Assembly: GCA_022573605.1 (NCBI GenBank)
Contig: JACZTQ010000043.1
Span: forward strand, 1 to 14,861
DNA length: 14,861 nucleotides
Reading direction: 5' to 3'
Origin: Pseudomonadota bacterium
GTDB lineage: Bacteria > Pseudomonadota > Alphaproteobacteria > Rhodobacterales > Rhodobacteraceae
A model generated the notes under the pieces. It was not told the DNA's origin and searched no databases. It was given only the letters and a program-made list of their open reading frames with translations. Positions 1 to 7,183 of this stretch are shown in pieces. The translations under genes and the position numbers were made by a program. Each line of letters opens with the position of its first letter. Position 1 is the stretch's first letter.

Positions 1-623
1 GGCGCGGCGCCGATCAGGTCGCGGGCGCGCCCGCCGCCCTCGACGCGAAGCTCCGAGGCGTAGGTATGGCGGAACAGCGCGCGCCAGGTCTCGTCCGCAT
101 CCGCCGTCTCCGGCGCCAGCCGTGCCGCCCACCAGGCCGCGGTCTCGACCGCCGCTGTCACGGCGTCGAGCACCGCCTCGCGATCGGCCGGAGCGCGCGC
201 CCAGACCAGCGCCACCGGTTGGGTGAAGCGGGCCCAGAAGGTGGTGTCGATGGCGCCGGGGCGCATCCGGGCGCGAAAGGCGGCCAGAGTAGCCACCGCC
301 ACCTTTGCTTCGATTCGGGCGGCCTCGATCCCGGGCGGCCCGTCGATCACCTCGCGATAGACGTTGGGGGGCAGCAGCCGGTTGGCCAGCGCCGCCAGGC
401 CGAAGCCGTGATAGGCGGTGTCGCTGTCGGTCAGCAGGTAGAAATCGAGCGGTCCCTCGCCGCTACCCTCGCGCAGCCTGGCGCCGTAGAACAGCACCGC
501 CGCCACGCCGGGCCGGGCCGCCAGCCTGGCCGCCATCGCCTCGGCCTCGGGGCCGGCGGGGCGGCCGAGTTCCTCGATAATCAAATCGCGCAGTTCGGGC
601 AGGGCGCGCGGTGCGGGCGCCAT
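1..623 (-). CDS. Unrecognised protein, degenerate nucleotidyltransferase-like N-terminus (partial, C-terminus outside window)
   Basis: A reading frame starts with ATG at 623 and stays open to the left edge, giving about 207 residues of an unfinished protein. Its ATG shares one base with the TGA of the upstream beta-hydroxylase gene (TGATG), so it is very probably translated from the same leftward message. The N-terminal part is Ala/Leu-rich. Around residues 45-65 there is a stretch FYGARLREG followed by PLDFYLLTDS. This loosely resembles the G-S...D-x-D signature of polymerase-beta-type nucleotidyltransferases, but the second acidic position is Tyr, so catalysis by that chemistry is doubtful. 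No signal peptide or membrane segment is visible. I do not recognise the family with confidence. Its place at the end of a lipid-modifying operon suggests a role in the same pathway. That it is coding is supported by strong codon bias and the coupled start. Confidence 0.75.
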   Translation of the reverse strand, partial: MAPAPRALPELRDLIIEELGRPAGPEAEAMAARLAARPGVAAVLFYGARLREGSGEGPLDFYLLTDSDTAYHGFGLAALANRLLPPNVYREVIDGPPGIEAARIEAKVAVATLAAFRARMRPGAIDTTFWARFTQPVALVWARAPADREAVLDAVTAAVETAAWWAARLAPETADADETWRALFRHTYASELRVEGGGRARDLIGAA

Positions 624-1462
624 CACGGGTCGCCCAGCTTCTCCAGAGTCTCGTTGGCCCGCTTGGTCGCGGCCTCGAGCCTGGCCTCGAAATCCCGGAT
701 GTTCTTCTTCGGCTCCTGATAGAAGGCGGTCAGCTTGACCGCCTTGAGCAGGAGCCAGTTCACCAGCCGCCCGCCGGGGCGCATCGGCCGGTTGAAGTCG
801 AGCAGCAGGACCACCCTTTCCTCGTCGGTATCGTTCCAGACCTCGTGATCGTAGGTATCGTCGATCACGAACACCTTGCCCTCCTCCCAGTTCATGAACT
901 GCTCGCCGACCCGGATGCGGCACTTTTCGCGCTCCTCGGGGATGATCAGGCCCAGATGAGCGCGCAGGATGCCCTTGGTCACGCCGGTATGGGCCGGGAT
1001 GTGATAGCCCGGCGCCAGGATCGAGAAAAACGCCGTGTGGATCTTCCCGGAACGGCCGATGATGTCGGCGGTGACCGGCGCCTGCTTGCAATTTGTCTCG
1101 AGCTTGCTGCCGAAGCCATAGAGAAAAAGAGTCTTCCAGTTGTCCGCCGTGGCGATCCGGTACTGGTCGGGCGATACTTCCTGGAAACCCGGGAGTTGCG
1201 CGCGGAACTTCAACACCTCGCGGACCTCGGCTTGGATCTCCTCCCAGCGGTCCTCGAATTCCTTCAGGAAGGGAAAGTGCTCGTTGCCGACAAACGGGGT
1301 GTCGGGCACCAGGCTCTGGCGCGACTGATAGGCGGAGACCCAGCGGGTCAGCCGCTTGCCATACCGCTTCACCCGGCGCCGGACCGGCCCCTTCAGTGTC
1401 GCCGGCTTCGGGGGCTTCTTGGGTTTTTGTGTTTCGACCGTCGCGTCAGCCATGACAGTCAT
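623..1462 (-). CDS. Aspartyl/asparaginyl beta-hydroxylase-family oxygenase (LpxO-like)
   Basis: The product has 279 residues and belongs to the Asp/Asn beta-hydroxylase fold, an Fe(II)/2-oxoglutarate oxygenase family that includes LpxO, the lipid A acyl-chain hydroxylase. Visible signatures are HTG at 158-160, AHLGL starting at 168 (His169), DDTYDHEVWN at 201-210 (His206) and ERVVLLLDFNRP at 215-226 (Arg216). The two histidines and the arginine are the expected iron and 2-oxoglutarate ligands. The N-terminus is very basic (PKKPPKP, then RRRVKRYGKR) and a hydrophobic segment lies near residues 234-247, consistent with membrane association. Two starts are possible, 1462 (MTVMAD) and 1453 (MAD). 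The only Shine-Dalgarno-like motif, GAGGA, lies just before 1462 and is too close for it but far for 1453, so the start is unresolved. It follows the lipid kinase gene after a 66-base gap. Hydroxylation of a lipid acyl chain rather than a protein is inferred from the neighbours. Confidence 0.88.
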   Translation of the reverse strand: MTVMADATVETQKPKKPPKPATLKGPVRRRVKRYGKRLTRWVSAYQSRQSLVPDTPFVGNEHFPFLKEFEDRWEEIQAEVREVLKFRAQLPGFQEVSPDQYRIATADNWKTLFLYGFGSKLETNCKQAPVTADIIGRSGKIHTAFFSILAPGYHIPAHTGVTKGILRAHLGLIIPEEREKCRIRVGEQFMNWEEGKVFVIDDTYDHEVWNDTDEERVVLLLDFNRPMRPGGRLVNWLLLKAVKLTAFYQEPKKNIRDFEARLEAATKRANETLEKLGDP

Positions 1463-1528
1463 GTCCTCGTGTTGCTTCGCGCCTAGTTACTGGCGCCGGG
1501 CATGGATGTCGAGCAGAGCCGGGCCGAA

Positions 1529-2470
1529 TCAGAGCGAGATGAAGTCGATCTCCTCGCGCGCGGTCAGGGTCATCGGCCCATCCCGGCCGGGCGGGAATAT
1601 CTCGCCGTCCATCACGAAGGGGGTATCGAGGCTCAACTCGATTCGCGATGCCCGCCCGCTGGTATAACCGGCGCGTATCATCCAGCGGCGCGGGCGGCCC
1701 AGCGCCAGGAAGGGTGCGGCAAGCGCCAGACGGCGCCCTGGCGCAGGCACGTCGAGCCAGCGGATCGGCCCGGGCCCCTCGCCCCAGAATGGGTTCATCC
1801 CGGCGATCAGCGGTCGTTGCAGGGTGGTCGCCAGCCCGATCAGCCGCGCCGCCTCGGCCGCCGGTGCGCCGTCGATTGCCATCGAGGTTGCGACACCCCG
1901 GCGCAGGGCGCGGCGCTCGGCCCCGAACAACGCCCGGCGCAGGGTCGAGAACACCGCCAGGGTGACCTGGCCCGGCCCCCGGGCGGCGATCTCCTCGCGG
2001 GCGATGCGGGTGCCGGCGGCATAGGCCCCCCAGCCGAGTATGAAACCGCGCAGTGTCGGGTGCTCGCCGGCCGCATAGTCGAGCCGCAACAGCGCCCGGC
2101 GGCGGAGTGTCAGCGGCGGCCCGGCTTCGAGGCGGCGCAGGACCTCGGCCATCGCATCCGGCGTGCGAAGCCCGCCGACCTCGCGGGCGATCAGGTTGGT
2201 GTTGCCGCGCGGCAGAATGCCGACCCGGGGCAGCGGGTCTCCCCAGATCTCCGGCAACCGGCTCAGGACCTCGCGCACGGTCCCGTCGCCGCCATCGATC
2301 AGGATCACCCCGGCCCCGGCGGCGTGGGCCGCGGCAAGGCCATCGGACAACTCGTCGAGCGTGCTGCAATCGATCGGGCGGACCCCGGCGGGCAGCGGGT
2401 CCGGCGCCCCGGAGGCCGATCTCAGGTTCCGGGTGCTGCTCGGGTTTCGGACCAGGGCGACCCCGGTCAT
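1529..2470 (-). CDS. Diacylglycerol/sphingosine-kinase-family lipid kinase
   Basis: The product has 313 residues with the DAGK catalytic-domain signatures: IDGGDGTVREVL around residues 58-69 (GGDGT nucleotide-binding loop at 60-64) and ILPRGNTNLIAREVGG at 85-100, the counterpart of LP.GT.ND in diacylglycerol kinases. Near the C-terminus is FVMDGEIF, the usual second-domain motif. The family transfers phosphate from ATP to a lipid hydroxyl; members include DagK, YegS, sphingosine kinases and the Caulobacter ceramide kinase CpgB. In this context ceramide or another diacylated amino-alcohol is as plausible a substrate as diacylglycerol. The frame remains open far upstream inside the neighbouring gene. 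I place the start at 2470 because homology begins there (MTGVALVRNP) and the ATG overlaps the upstream TGA as ATGA, a classic coupled junction. No membrane segment is evident. Confidence 0.9.
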   Translation of the reverse strand: MTGVALVRNPSSTRNLRSASGAPDPLPAGVRPIDCSTLDELSDGLAAAHAAGAGVILIDGGDGTVREVLSRLPEIWGDPLPRVGILPRGNTNLIAREVGGLRTPDAMAEVLRRLEAGPPLTLRRRALLRLDYAAGEHPTLRGFILGWGAYAAGTRIAREEIAARGPGQVTLAVFSTLRRALFGAERRALRRGVATSMAIDGAPAAEAARLIGLATTLQRPLIAGMNPFWGEGPGPIRWLDVPAPGRRLALAAPFLALGRPRRWMIRAGYTSGRASRIELSLDTPFVMDGEIFPPGRDGPMTLTAREEIDFISL

Positions 2471-3591
2471 GCCTCCGCCAGCCAGGAACTCAGCGGGCCG
2501 GTCCGGCGCGCCGCCAGAGCCTGGCCGATCCGCGCCAGGTGGATCAGGAAGCAGAGCACGGTCCAGACCGCCACCGCGATCAAGCCTTCGCGCGGCGCGC
2601 CGAGGGTCGTCGCGACCATCAGGATCAGCATGTTCGGGTTGCGCCGCGCGGTGATCTGCCGGAACAGGCTGTCGAAACGCCGCCAGATGTGAATCTGCAT
2701 GCCGAACAGGTGCAGGAACAGCGCCTCCTCGCCGCGTTGCAGGATATAGCCGGCAACGATGACGCCCAGGGTCCAGCCGCCATCGTCCAGCGCCGTGCCC
2801 GAGGCGGCCAGGCCAACCGCCCAGGCCCAGTACCAGAACGGCGGGTGGATCAGGTCGATGCCATGGTCGAAGATATTGCCGAAGGGCGAGGATTGCAGGG
2901 TCACCCGCGCCAGCTTGCCATCGACCGTGTCGAGAAAGGTCATCGCCCAGGCGGCAACGATGCCAAGCCCGAACTGCCCGATCCAGAACAGCCAGAAGGC
3001 GACGCCCACCAGCACCGCGCTGGCCAGCGTGACCTGGTTCGGCGTGATCCCTTGCCGCGCGCACCAGCGCGTCGCGGGCAGGGCCAGCGGCGGCCAGACA
3101 TGCTTGGTCACCAGGTCGGTGACGCCCTTGTAGCTGTCGTCGAACAATGCCTTCTCGACCGCTCGCCGGTCGGTCGCGGGGATCAGCAGGGGCACCAGCT
3201 TCTTGCGCAGATGGATATTGTGCCGCCCGGCCAGTGTCGCCGCGTCGATCGCCACCATCCCCTCGGGCAGGTCGCTGCCGGGGGTCGCGGTGTCGAGCAG
3301 CGCCGCGGCCCGGTCGCGGCTGGCGCCGTCGACCCGGGCCGCGAGCGCTCTGCCCGTCCCATCGACCAGGACCGCGCCCGGCGCCGTTTCCACCAGGGCG
3401 TTGAACAGGCTCGCGCCGTAGACTTGGTCGGCCCGGATGATGACATCGGCGTCGCCGGCGCGATCGGTCCCCGCAGCGTCGATTATCGTCAGGCCGGCGC
3501 GCGCGGCCAGCCGCTCCAGCCGCCTGGCCGGGGTCATCCCGAACGCCGCCGGGCCATCCGGGCGGACGATCAAAACTTTGCTCGCCGTCAT
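2467..3591 (-). CDS. CDP-alcohol phosphatidyltransferase with extra N-terminal domain (DIPP-synthase-like architecture)
   Basis: The product has 374 residues. The CDP-alcohol phosphatidyltransferase signature D-x2-D-G-x2-A-R-x8-G-x3-D-x3-D is complete at 221-246 (Asp221, Asp224, Asp242, Asp246), so the enzyme should exchange CMP from a CDP-activated alcohol for another hydroxyl. Several membrane segments follow from residue about 185. Before them is a soluble region of about 160 residues ending in RKKLVPLLIPATD and ITPNQVT. That linker is like the one joining cytidylyltransferase and transferase domains in bifunctional inositol-phosphate enzymes. The N-terminal region itself shows no intact nucleotidyltransferase loop, so it may be a relic or a docking domain for the separate MobA-like enzyme at 8308. 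The ATG at 3591 is preceded by a purine-rich GAAGGCGG site. It is the first gene of the leftward operon and overlaps the kinase gene by four bases. Confidence 0.9.
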   Translation of the reverse strand: MTASKVLIVRPDGPAAFGMTPARRLERLAARAGLTIIDAAGTDRAGDADVIIRADQVYGASLFNALVETAPGAVLVDGTGRALAARVDGASRDRAAALLDTATPGSDLPEGMVAIDAATLAGRHNIHLRKKLVPLLIPATDRRAVEKALFDDSYKGVTDLVTKHVWPPLALPATRWCARQGITPNQVTLASAVLVGVAFWLFWIGQFGLGIVAAWAMTFLDTVDGKLARVTLQSSPFGNIFDHGIDLIHPPFWYWAWAVGLAASGTALDDGGWTLGVIVAGYILQRGEEALFLHLFGMQIHIWRRFDSLFRQITARRNPNMLILMVATTLGAPREGLIAVAVWTVLCFLIHLARIGQALAARRTGPLSSWLAEA

Positions 3592-3676
3592 GCCACCGCC
3601 TTCATTTTTCGTCTCACTGTTGGTAGTCCTTGGTGGTAACCCTTTGCGCGACCCCTGAAAAGAGCCCGGAGCGGCC
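3592..3676. promoter_or_regulatory. Divergent intergenic region between the two lipid-operon arms, with a 10-base direct repeat
   Basis: These 85 bases are the only space between the first genes of the two oppositely directed arms, so both promoters should lie here or just inside the flanking genes. I cannot pick convincing -35/-10 pairs. A direct repeat, TTGGTAGTCC (3620-3629) and TTGGTGGTAA (3630-3639), has a period of exactly ten bases, one helical turn, which would suit side-by-side binding of a regulator. A GGAG at 3668-3671, five bases before the TTG at 3677, is the ribosome-binding site that decides the start of the metallophosphoesterase gene. Confidence 0.45.
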
Positions 3677-4489
3677 TTGTCTGATCCCTTGATCCTCGCC
3701 CACCTGACCGACGCGCATCTGCCGCTGGGCCGGCCCTCGTTGTTCGAGGCGTTCTCCAAGCGCGGCCTCAGCCATGCCAACTGGCTGCGCAGCCGGCGCT
3801 TTCTGCATCGCGCGGAGGTCGCGGCGCGGATCGTTGCGGATCTCAAGGCCGCAAGGCCCGACTTCATCGCCATGACGGGCGATCTTGTCAACTTTTCGCT
3901 GGACGGAGAATTTGCCGCCGGGGCCGAATGGTTGTCCGGCCTTGGCCCGGCGGAGCGGGTTGGCGTGGTTCCGGGCAACCACGACGCCCTGGTGCGGGGG
4001 TTCGAGGCGCGCATGATGCGGCACTGGGGACCCCATGTCACCGGCGACGACGGGCGTCCGGGCTTCCCCTGGCTGCGGCGCCGCCGCGGGGTGGCGCTGA
4101 TCGGGCTGTCCAGCGCGGTGGCGACGCTGCCGTTCATGGCCACCGGCAGGCTCGGCGACGGCCAGCTTCCCGCCCTGGCCCGGCTGCTGGCAGAGACCGG
4201 GCGCGAGGGTTTGTGCCGGGTCGTTCTGGTGCATCACCCGCCGACCTCGATCACCCGGGGCCGCAAGGCCCTGAGCGACCGGGCGGCGCTGTGCGAGGTG
4301 ATCGCGACCCAAGGCGCCGAACTGGTGTTGCACGGGCACACCCACCGGGCCGATCTGTCGTGGATCGACACCGCGGCGGGGCGGGTGGCGGAGCCCAATA
4401 GACAGATGCCGACGCACCGAACCGCGGGAGGGCTGCATGACCAATGCGACAATGCGGAAATTCGGCTGGCCCGGAACCAGGATCACTGA
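3677..4489 (+). CDS. Calcineurin-like metallophosphoesterase with atypical C-terminus
   Basis: The product has 270 residues. All binuclear-metal motifs are present: LTDAH (Asp12, His14), TGDLVN (Asp69), GNHD (100-103), VHHPP (His186, His187) and HGHTH (219-223). The enzyme should hydrolyse a phosphomonoester or diester; in this operon a lipid-phosphate or nucleotide-diphospho-lipid substrate is likely. The start is TTG at 3677, chosen because homology begins there and GGAG lies five bases upstream. After about residue 237 (TAAGRV, near 4387) the family pattern stops. In relatives I remember, a further strand rich in small residues ends the fold; here about 33 Arg/Gln/His-rich residues follow instead. 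The frame also invades the next gene by 53 bases, unlike the four-base overlaps elsewhere in the operon. A small deletion or frameshift that removed the original end is the likeliest cause. Activity may survive because the metal site is intact. Confidence 0.85.
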   Translation: MSDPLILAHLTDAHLPLGRPSLFEAFSKRGLSHANWLRSRRFLHRAEVAARIVADLKAARPDFIAMTGDLVNFSLDGEFAAGAEWLSGLGPAERVGVVPGNHDALVRGFEARMMRHWGPHVTGDDGRPGFPWLRRRRGVALIGLSSAVATLPFMATGRLGDGQLPALARLLAETGREGLCRVVLVHHPPTSITRGRKALSDRAALCEVIATQGAELVLHGHTHRADLSWIDTAAGRVAEPNRQMPTHRTAGGLHDQCDNAEIRLARNQDH

Positions 4490-4871
4490 GCTGGAACACT
4501 GGGCGGTGATGCTGCGCCCGCAACAATGCACCCTGGGCGCGGTGATCCTGGCCTGCAAGCAGCCGGTCACGGCCTTTGGCGAGGTCGATGCCGCCGGGAT
4601 GGCGGAACTGGGGTTGGCGGTGACGGCGGTCGAAGCCATGTTGCAAGCCGCCATCGGATACGAAAAGATCAATTATCTCATGCTGATGATGGTTGATCCT
4701 GATGTTCATTTCCATGTTGTTCCACGCTACGGCGGAGAGCGAACCCACCAGGGCCTGGCGGTTGCCGACGCCGGTTGGCCGGGGCCGCCGCGCCTCGACG
4801 CCTTTGTCGAGCCCGGCCCGGATGCGGCGGCGGCCCTGATCGCGCATCTCCGGGCACACTGGCCGGGATGA
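4437..4871 (+). CDS. HIT-family nucleotide hydrolase/transferase
   Basis: The product has 144 residues. The histidine-triad region is at 88-98, PDVHFHVVPRY. The usual H-x-H-x-H has Asp89 in place of the first histidine, while the middle catalytic His91 and the third His93 remain. The upstream ELEHWAVMLRPQQCTLG and YEKINYLMLMM segments are typical of the family, which acts on nucleoside phosphoramidates or dinucleotides through a nucleotidyl-histidine intermediate. A good ribosome-binding site, GGGAGGG, precedes the ATG at 4437; a second in-frame ATG at 4452 is less well placed. The gene begins inside the aberrant tail of the metallophosphoesterase gene. Two phosphate-releasing enzymes next to CDP-alcohol chemistry may recycle or proofread nucleotide by-products; that role is inference. 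Confidence 0.85.
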   Translation: MTNATMRKFGWPGTRITELEHWAVMLRPQQCTLGAVILACKQPVTAFGEVDAAGMAELGLAVTAVEAMLQAAIGYEKINYLMLMMVDPDVHFHVVPRYGGERTHQGLAVADAGWPGPPRLDAFVEPGPDAAAALIAHLRAHWPG

Positions 4872-4893
4872 CCTGCCCCCGGATGGCTTGGCG

Positions 4894-6096
4894 ATGACGC
4901 CCCGGCGCTTCACCGTCACCCGGATCGACCGCTATCTGCTGTGGCGGATGGCGCCACGCATGGGGGTGGCGCTGCTGGTCACGCTGCTGGCGTTGATGCT
5001 GGAGCGGGTCCTGCGGCTGATCGACCTGGTCGCCACCCAGGGCGCATCGCTGGATCTGGTGGTGGGCATGGCGCTGAACCTGGTGCCGCATTATCTGGGG
5101 CTGGCGCTGCCGGCGACGTTCTGCATCGCGGTCCTGACGGCGCTGGCCGCGCTGTCGAGCGAGAACGAGATCGACATGCTGGAAAACGCCGGCTGGTCGC
5201 TGCGCCGGATCGGCGCGCCCTTCATTGCCGCCGCGGTGGTGCTGGCGCTGATCAGCCTGCCGCTGTTCGGCGTGTTGCAGCCCTACTCACGCTACGCCTA
5301 TCGGGCGATCAAGCACGCGGCGCAAAATGCCGGCTGGACCGGGCGCCTGGAGGAGGGCGTGTTCGTCGATGCCGGCAACGGCCTGCTGATCTCCGCCGGC
5401 GAGATCGACCCCACCGGGCGGGTGCTGTCGCGGGTCTTCGTGATCCAGCGCGACGAGGACACCGAGTCGGTCTACACCGCCAAGCGCGGCCTGATCCTGC
5501 CGGACCCGGAGGCGCGGGTCGTGCGCCTGTTGCTGAAGGACGGGCGCGGGCTGGTGGCCGGCGGCTGGCTCGATTTCGAGACCATGAAACTGGCCCGCGA
5601 GTTCGCCATCGACCGCAACCCGTTCCGGCCCCGCGGCCGCAGCGAGCGCGAGCTGACCTTCGGCGAGCTGCTGACCCGCGCCAGCGGCGCCGACGGGTTC
5701 CCGCCCGAGCCGCGCTACCTGGCCGAGTTCCACGGCCGCCTGGTGCGGACCTTCGCGCTGATCGGCGTGGCGCTGATGTCGATCCCGCTGGGCGTGACCC
5801 GCAAGCGGGCGCCGGCCTGGCCGCGCATGGTGCTCGCCCTGGCGATTCTGGTCGCCTTCGACCAGATCCTGCAGACCGTGCAGTCGCTGGCCAGTCTCGG
5901 CCGGATCGACCCGGCGCTCGGGTTGTGGGGGGTCGGCGCGGCTTTCACCCTGGGCAGCGCCTGGCTCTACGCGGTGACGCCGGGACAGGGGTCGCCCTCG
6001 CCGCTGCGCGGGGTACTGCGCCGCTTCGATGCGCTGTTCGCCGATCTGGCCATCTTCGGGCGTCGCGCCGGCGGCTGGTTGGGGCTCGGGCCATGA
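4894..6096 (+). CDS. LptF/LptG (YjgP/YjgQ) family permease, first of a pair
   Basis: The product has 400 residues and the layout of LptF/LptG-type subunits: basic N-terminus (TRIDRYLLWRM), three membrane segments within about residues 20-130, a periplasmic beta-jellyroll of roughly residues 135-270, then three C-terminal membrane segments. The cytoplasmic coupling motif between segments 2 and 3 (SSENEIDMLENAGWS) matches the family, whose members contact the LptB ATPase. The ATG at 4894 is preferred to the TTG at 4888, as GGATGG lies seven bases upstream of the ATG. It starts 22 bases after the HIT gene and overlaps its partner by four bases. Genuine lptF/lptG normally sit elsewhere, near lptD or pepA, so this pair in a lipid-synthesis operon is probably a paralogous exporter for the lipid made here. 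No ATPase gene is present; it might borrow LptB. Confidence 0.88.
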   Translation: MTPRRFTVTRIDRYLLWRMAPRMGVALLVTLLALMLERVLRLIDLVATQGASLDLVVGMALNLVPHYLGLALPATFCIAVLTALAALSSENEIDMLENAGWSLRRIGAPFIAAAVVLALISLPLFGVLQPYSRYAYRAIKHAAQNAGWTGRLEEGVFVDAGNGLLISAGEIDPTGRVLSRVFVIQRDEDTESVYTAKRGLILPDPEARVVRLLLKDGRGLVAGGWLDFETMKLAREFAIDRNPFRPRGRSERELTFGELLTRASGADGFPPEPRYLAEFHGRLVRTFALIGVALMSIPLGVTRKRAPAWPRMVLALAILVAFDQILQTVQSLASLGRIDPALGLWGVGAAFTLGSAWLYAVTPGQGSPSPLRGVLRRFDALFADLAIFGRRAGGWLGLGP

Positions 6097-7142
6097 CCCT
6101 GGCGCTCTATCTGTCACGTCATGTCGGGATCCGGATCGTGGCCGTGCTGGCCGGCTTCGTGGCGCTCGGCCTCAGCCTCGACATGCTGGAGAACGCCGCC
6201 AGAATCATCGAGCGCCACGGTGTCGCCGGGCTCGGTGAATATACCCTGCTGCGCGCACCCCTGGTCCTGGTCACGATCCTGCCGCTGGGCGTGCTCTTTG
6301 GCGCGGCGCTGGCCTTCCTCGCGCTGGCCGCGCGCAACGAGATGGTGGTGCTGCGCACCGCCGGATTCAACACGGTGCGGGCGCTGTTGCTGCTGATCCC
6401 TCTGGCCGCGGTCTGCGGCCTGGCGCAGAGCTATCTGGCGGCGCGCCTCGGCCCGGCCGCCGAACAGGCGCTGGTGGAGCGGTTTCCCGGCCTGTTCGAG
6501 ACCCGGGCGATCGAGGAAGAGATCTGGCTGCGCGACCGGCATGCGGTGATCCGGATCGGCCGGACCGAGGCGGACGGCGCGGTGCTTGGCGACATCAGCA
6601 TTTTCCGGATCGGCGCCGACGGCAAGCTGATGCAGCGGATCGATGCCGCCGCCGCGCGCCATTCAAGCGCCGGATGGGTGCTCGAGGCGGTGACCGTGCA
6701 GCGCCCGGACAGGGCCAAGGAAACCGTCGCTCAAATGCCTTGGATGACGCGGCTCAGCCCGGCCAGCATCCTCGGCGCGGCGCGGCGCCCGGAACTGGTC
6801 GATACCGGCAAGGTGCGCCAGATCCTGGCCGGTGTGCTGCCCGGGGGCGGGCGGGGCACGCCGTTCTACACGGTCCAGCTCTGGCGCAGCTATTCGGCCC
6901 TGGTGTCGCCGATGGTGATGCTCCTGTTCGGGGCGATGGCGAGTTTCGGCCTCAGCCGCAGCGGTGGCGGGGCGCGCTATGTCGCCCTGGGGCTGGTGGG
7001 GGGGGCTGCCTTTGTCCTGATCGACGGGGTATTCACCTCGCTCGGCGAGGCCGGCGCGATGGACGCGGCACTGTCCGCCTTTCTGGCGCCGGGGTTGTTT
7101 TTCGCCATCGGCCTGTGGTCGATCGTGGTGATCGAGGAATGA
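6093..7142 (+). CDS. LptF/LptG (YjgP/YjgQ) family permease, second of a pair
   Basis: The product has 349 residues and is the partner of the preceding permease; its ATG overlaps that gene's TGA as ATGA. Membrane segments are predicted at about 13-30, 55-80 and 93-115, followed by a periplasmic domain of about 120-255 and three more segments to the C-terminus. The coupling motif AARNEMVVLRTAGF resembles the S-E-L-x-x-M-R-A-A-G pattern of LptG. The pair would form the heterodimeric membrane channel of an ABC extractor that feeds a beta-jellyroll bridge. No separate LptA- or LptC-like gene is seen in the window, so the periplasmic carrier must be borrowed, encoded elsewhere or unnecessary. A role in moving the local lipid to the outer membrane is inference from position. 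Confidence 0.88.
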   Translation: MTLALYLSRHVGIRIVAVLAGFVALGLSLDMLENAARIIERHGVAGLGEYTLLRAPLVLVTILPLGVLFGAALAFLALAARNEMVVLRTAGFNTVRALLLLIPLAAVCGLAQSYLAARLGPAAEQALVERFPGLFETRAIEEEIWLRDRHAVIRIGRTEADGAVLGDISIFRIGADGKLMQRIDAAAARHSSAGWVLEAVTVQRPDRAKETVAQMPWMTRLSPASILGAARRPELVDTGKVRQILAGVLPGGGRGTPFYTVQLWRSYSALVSPMVMLLFGAMASFGLSRSGGGARYVALGLVGGAAFVLIDGVFTSLGEAGAMDAALSAFLAPGLFFAIGLWSIVVIEE

Positions 7143-7174
7143 GGGTTCCGTCGTCAGGGCCGGGAAGAGGGGCT

Positions 7175-7178
7175 GGAG
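7175..7178 (+). promoter_or_regulatory. Ribosome-binding site GGAG deciding the start at 7184
   Basis: GGAG lies five bases before the ATG at 7184. An in-frame ATG at 7139, which overlaps the upstream TGA as ATGA, would add 15 residues (MRVPSSGPG...) with no homology-like character. The well-spaced GGAG favours 7184. Confidence 0.6.
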
Positions 7179-7183
7179 AGCAG

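Noticed and set aside
66..719. Plus-strand frame of 217 codons at the left edge
   Set aside because: Low-complexity Arg/Gly/His content and opposite strand to a frame with coherent protein sequence that is coupled to its neighbour.
2471..3064. N-terminal extension of the lipid kinase frame up to 3064
   Set aside because: The extra residues are an off-frame reading of the CDP-alcohol transferase gene, and homology begins exactly at the ATGA-coupled start at 2470.
1502..3639. Long plus-strand open frames across 1502-2692 and 2053-3639
   Set aside because: They are opposite the lipid kinase and CDP-alcohol transferase genes, are Arg/Gly/Pro/Gln-rich without any domain, and arise from high GC with few stop codons.
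4941..7142. Plus-strand 733-codon frame ending like the second permease
   Set aside because: Its first part is an out-of-frame reading of the first permease gene (Ala/Gly/Arg-rich). Only the part from 6093 is real, and that has its own coupled ATG.
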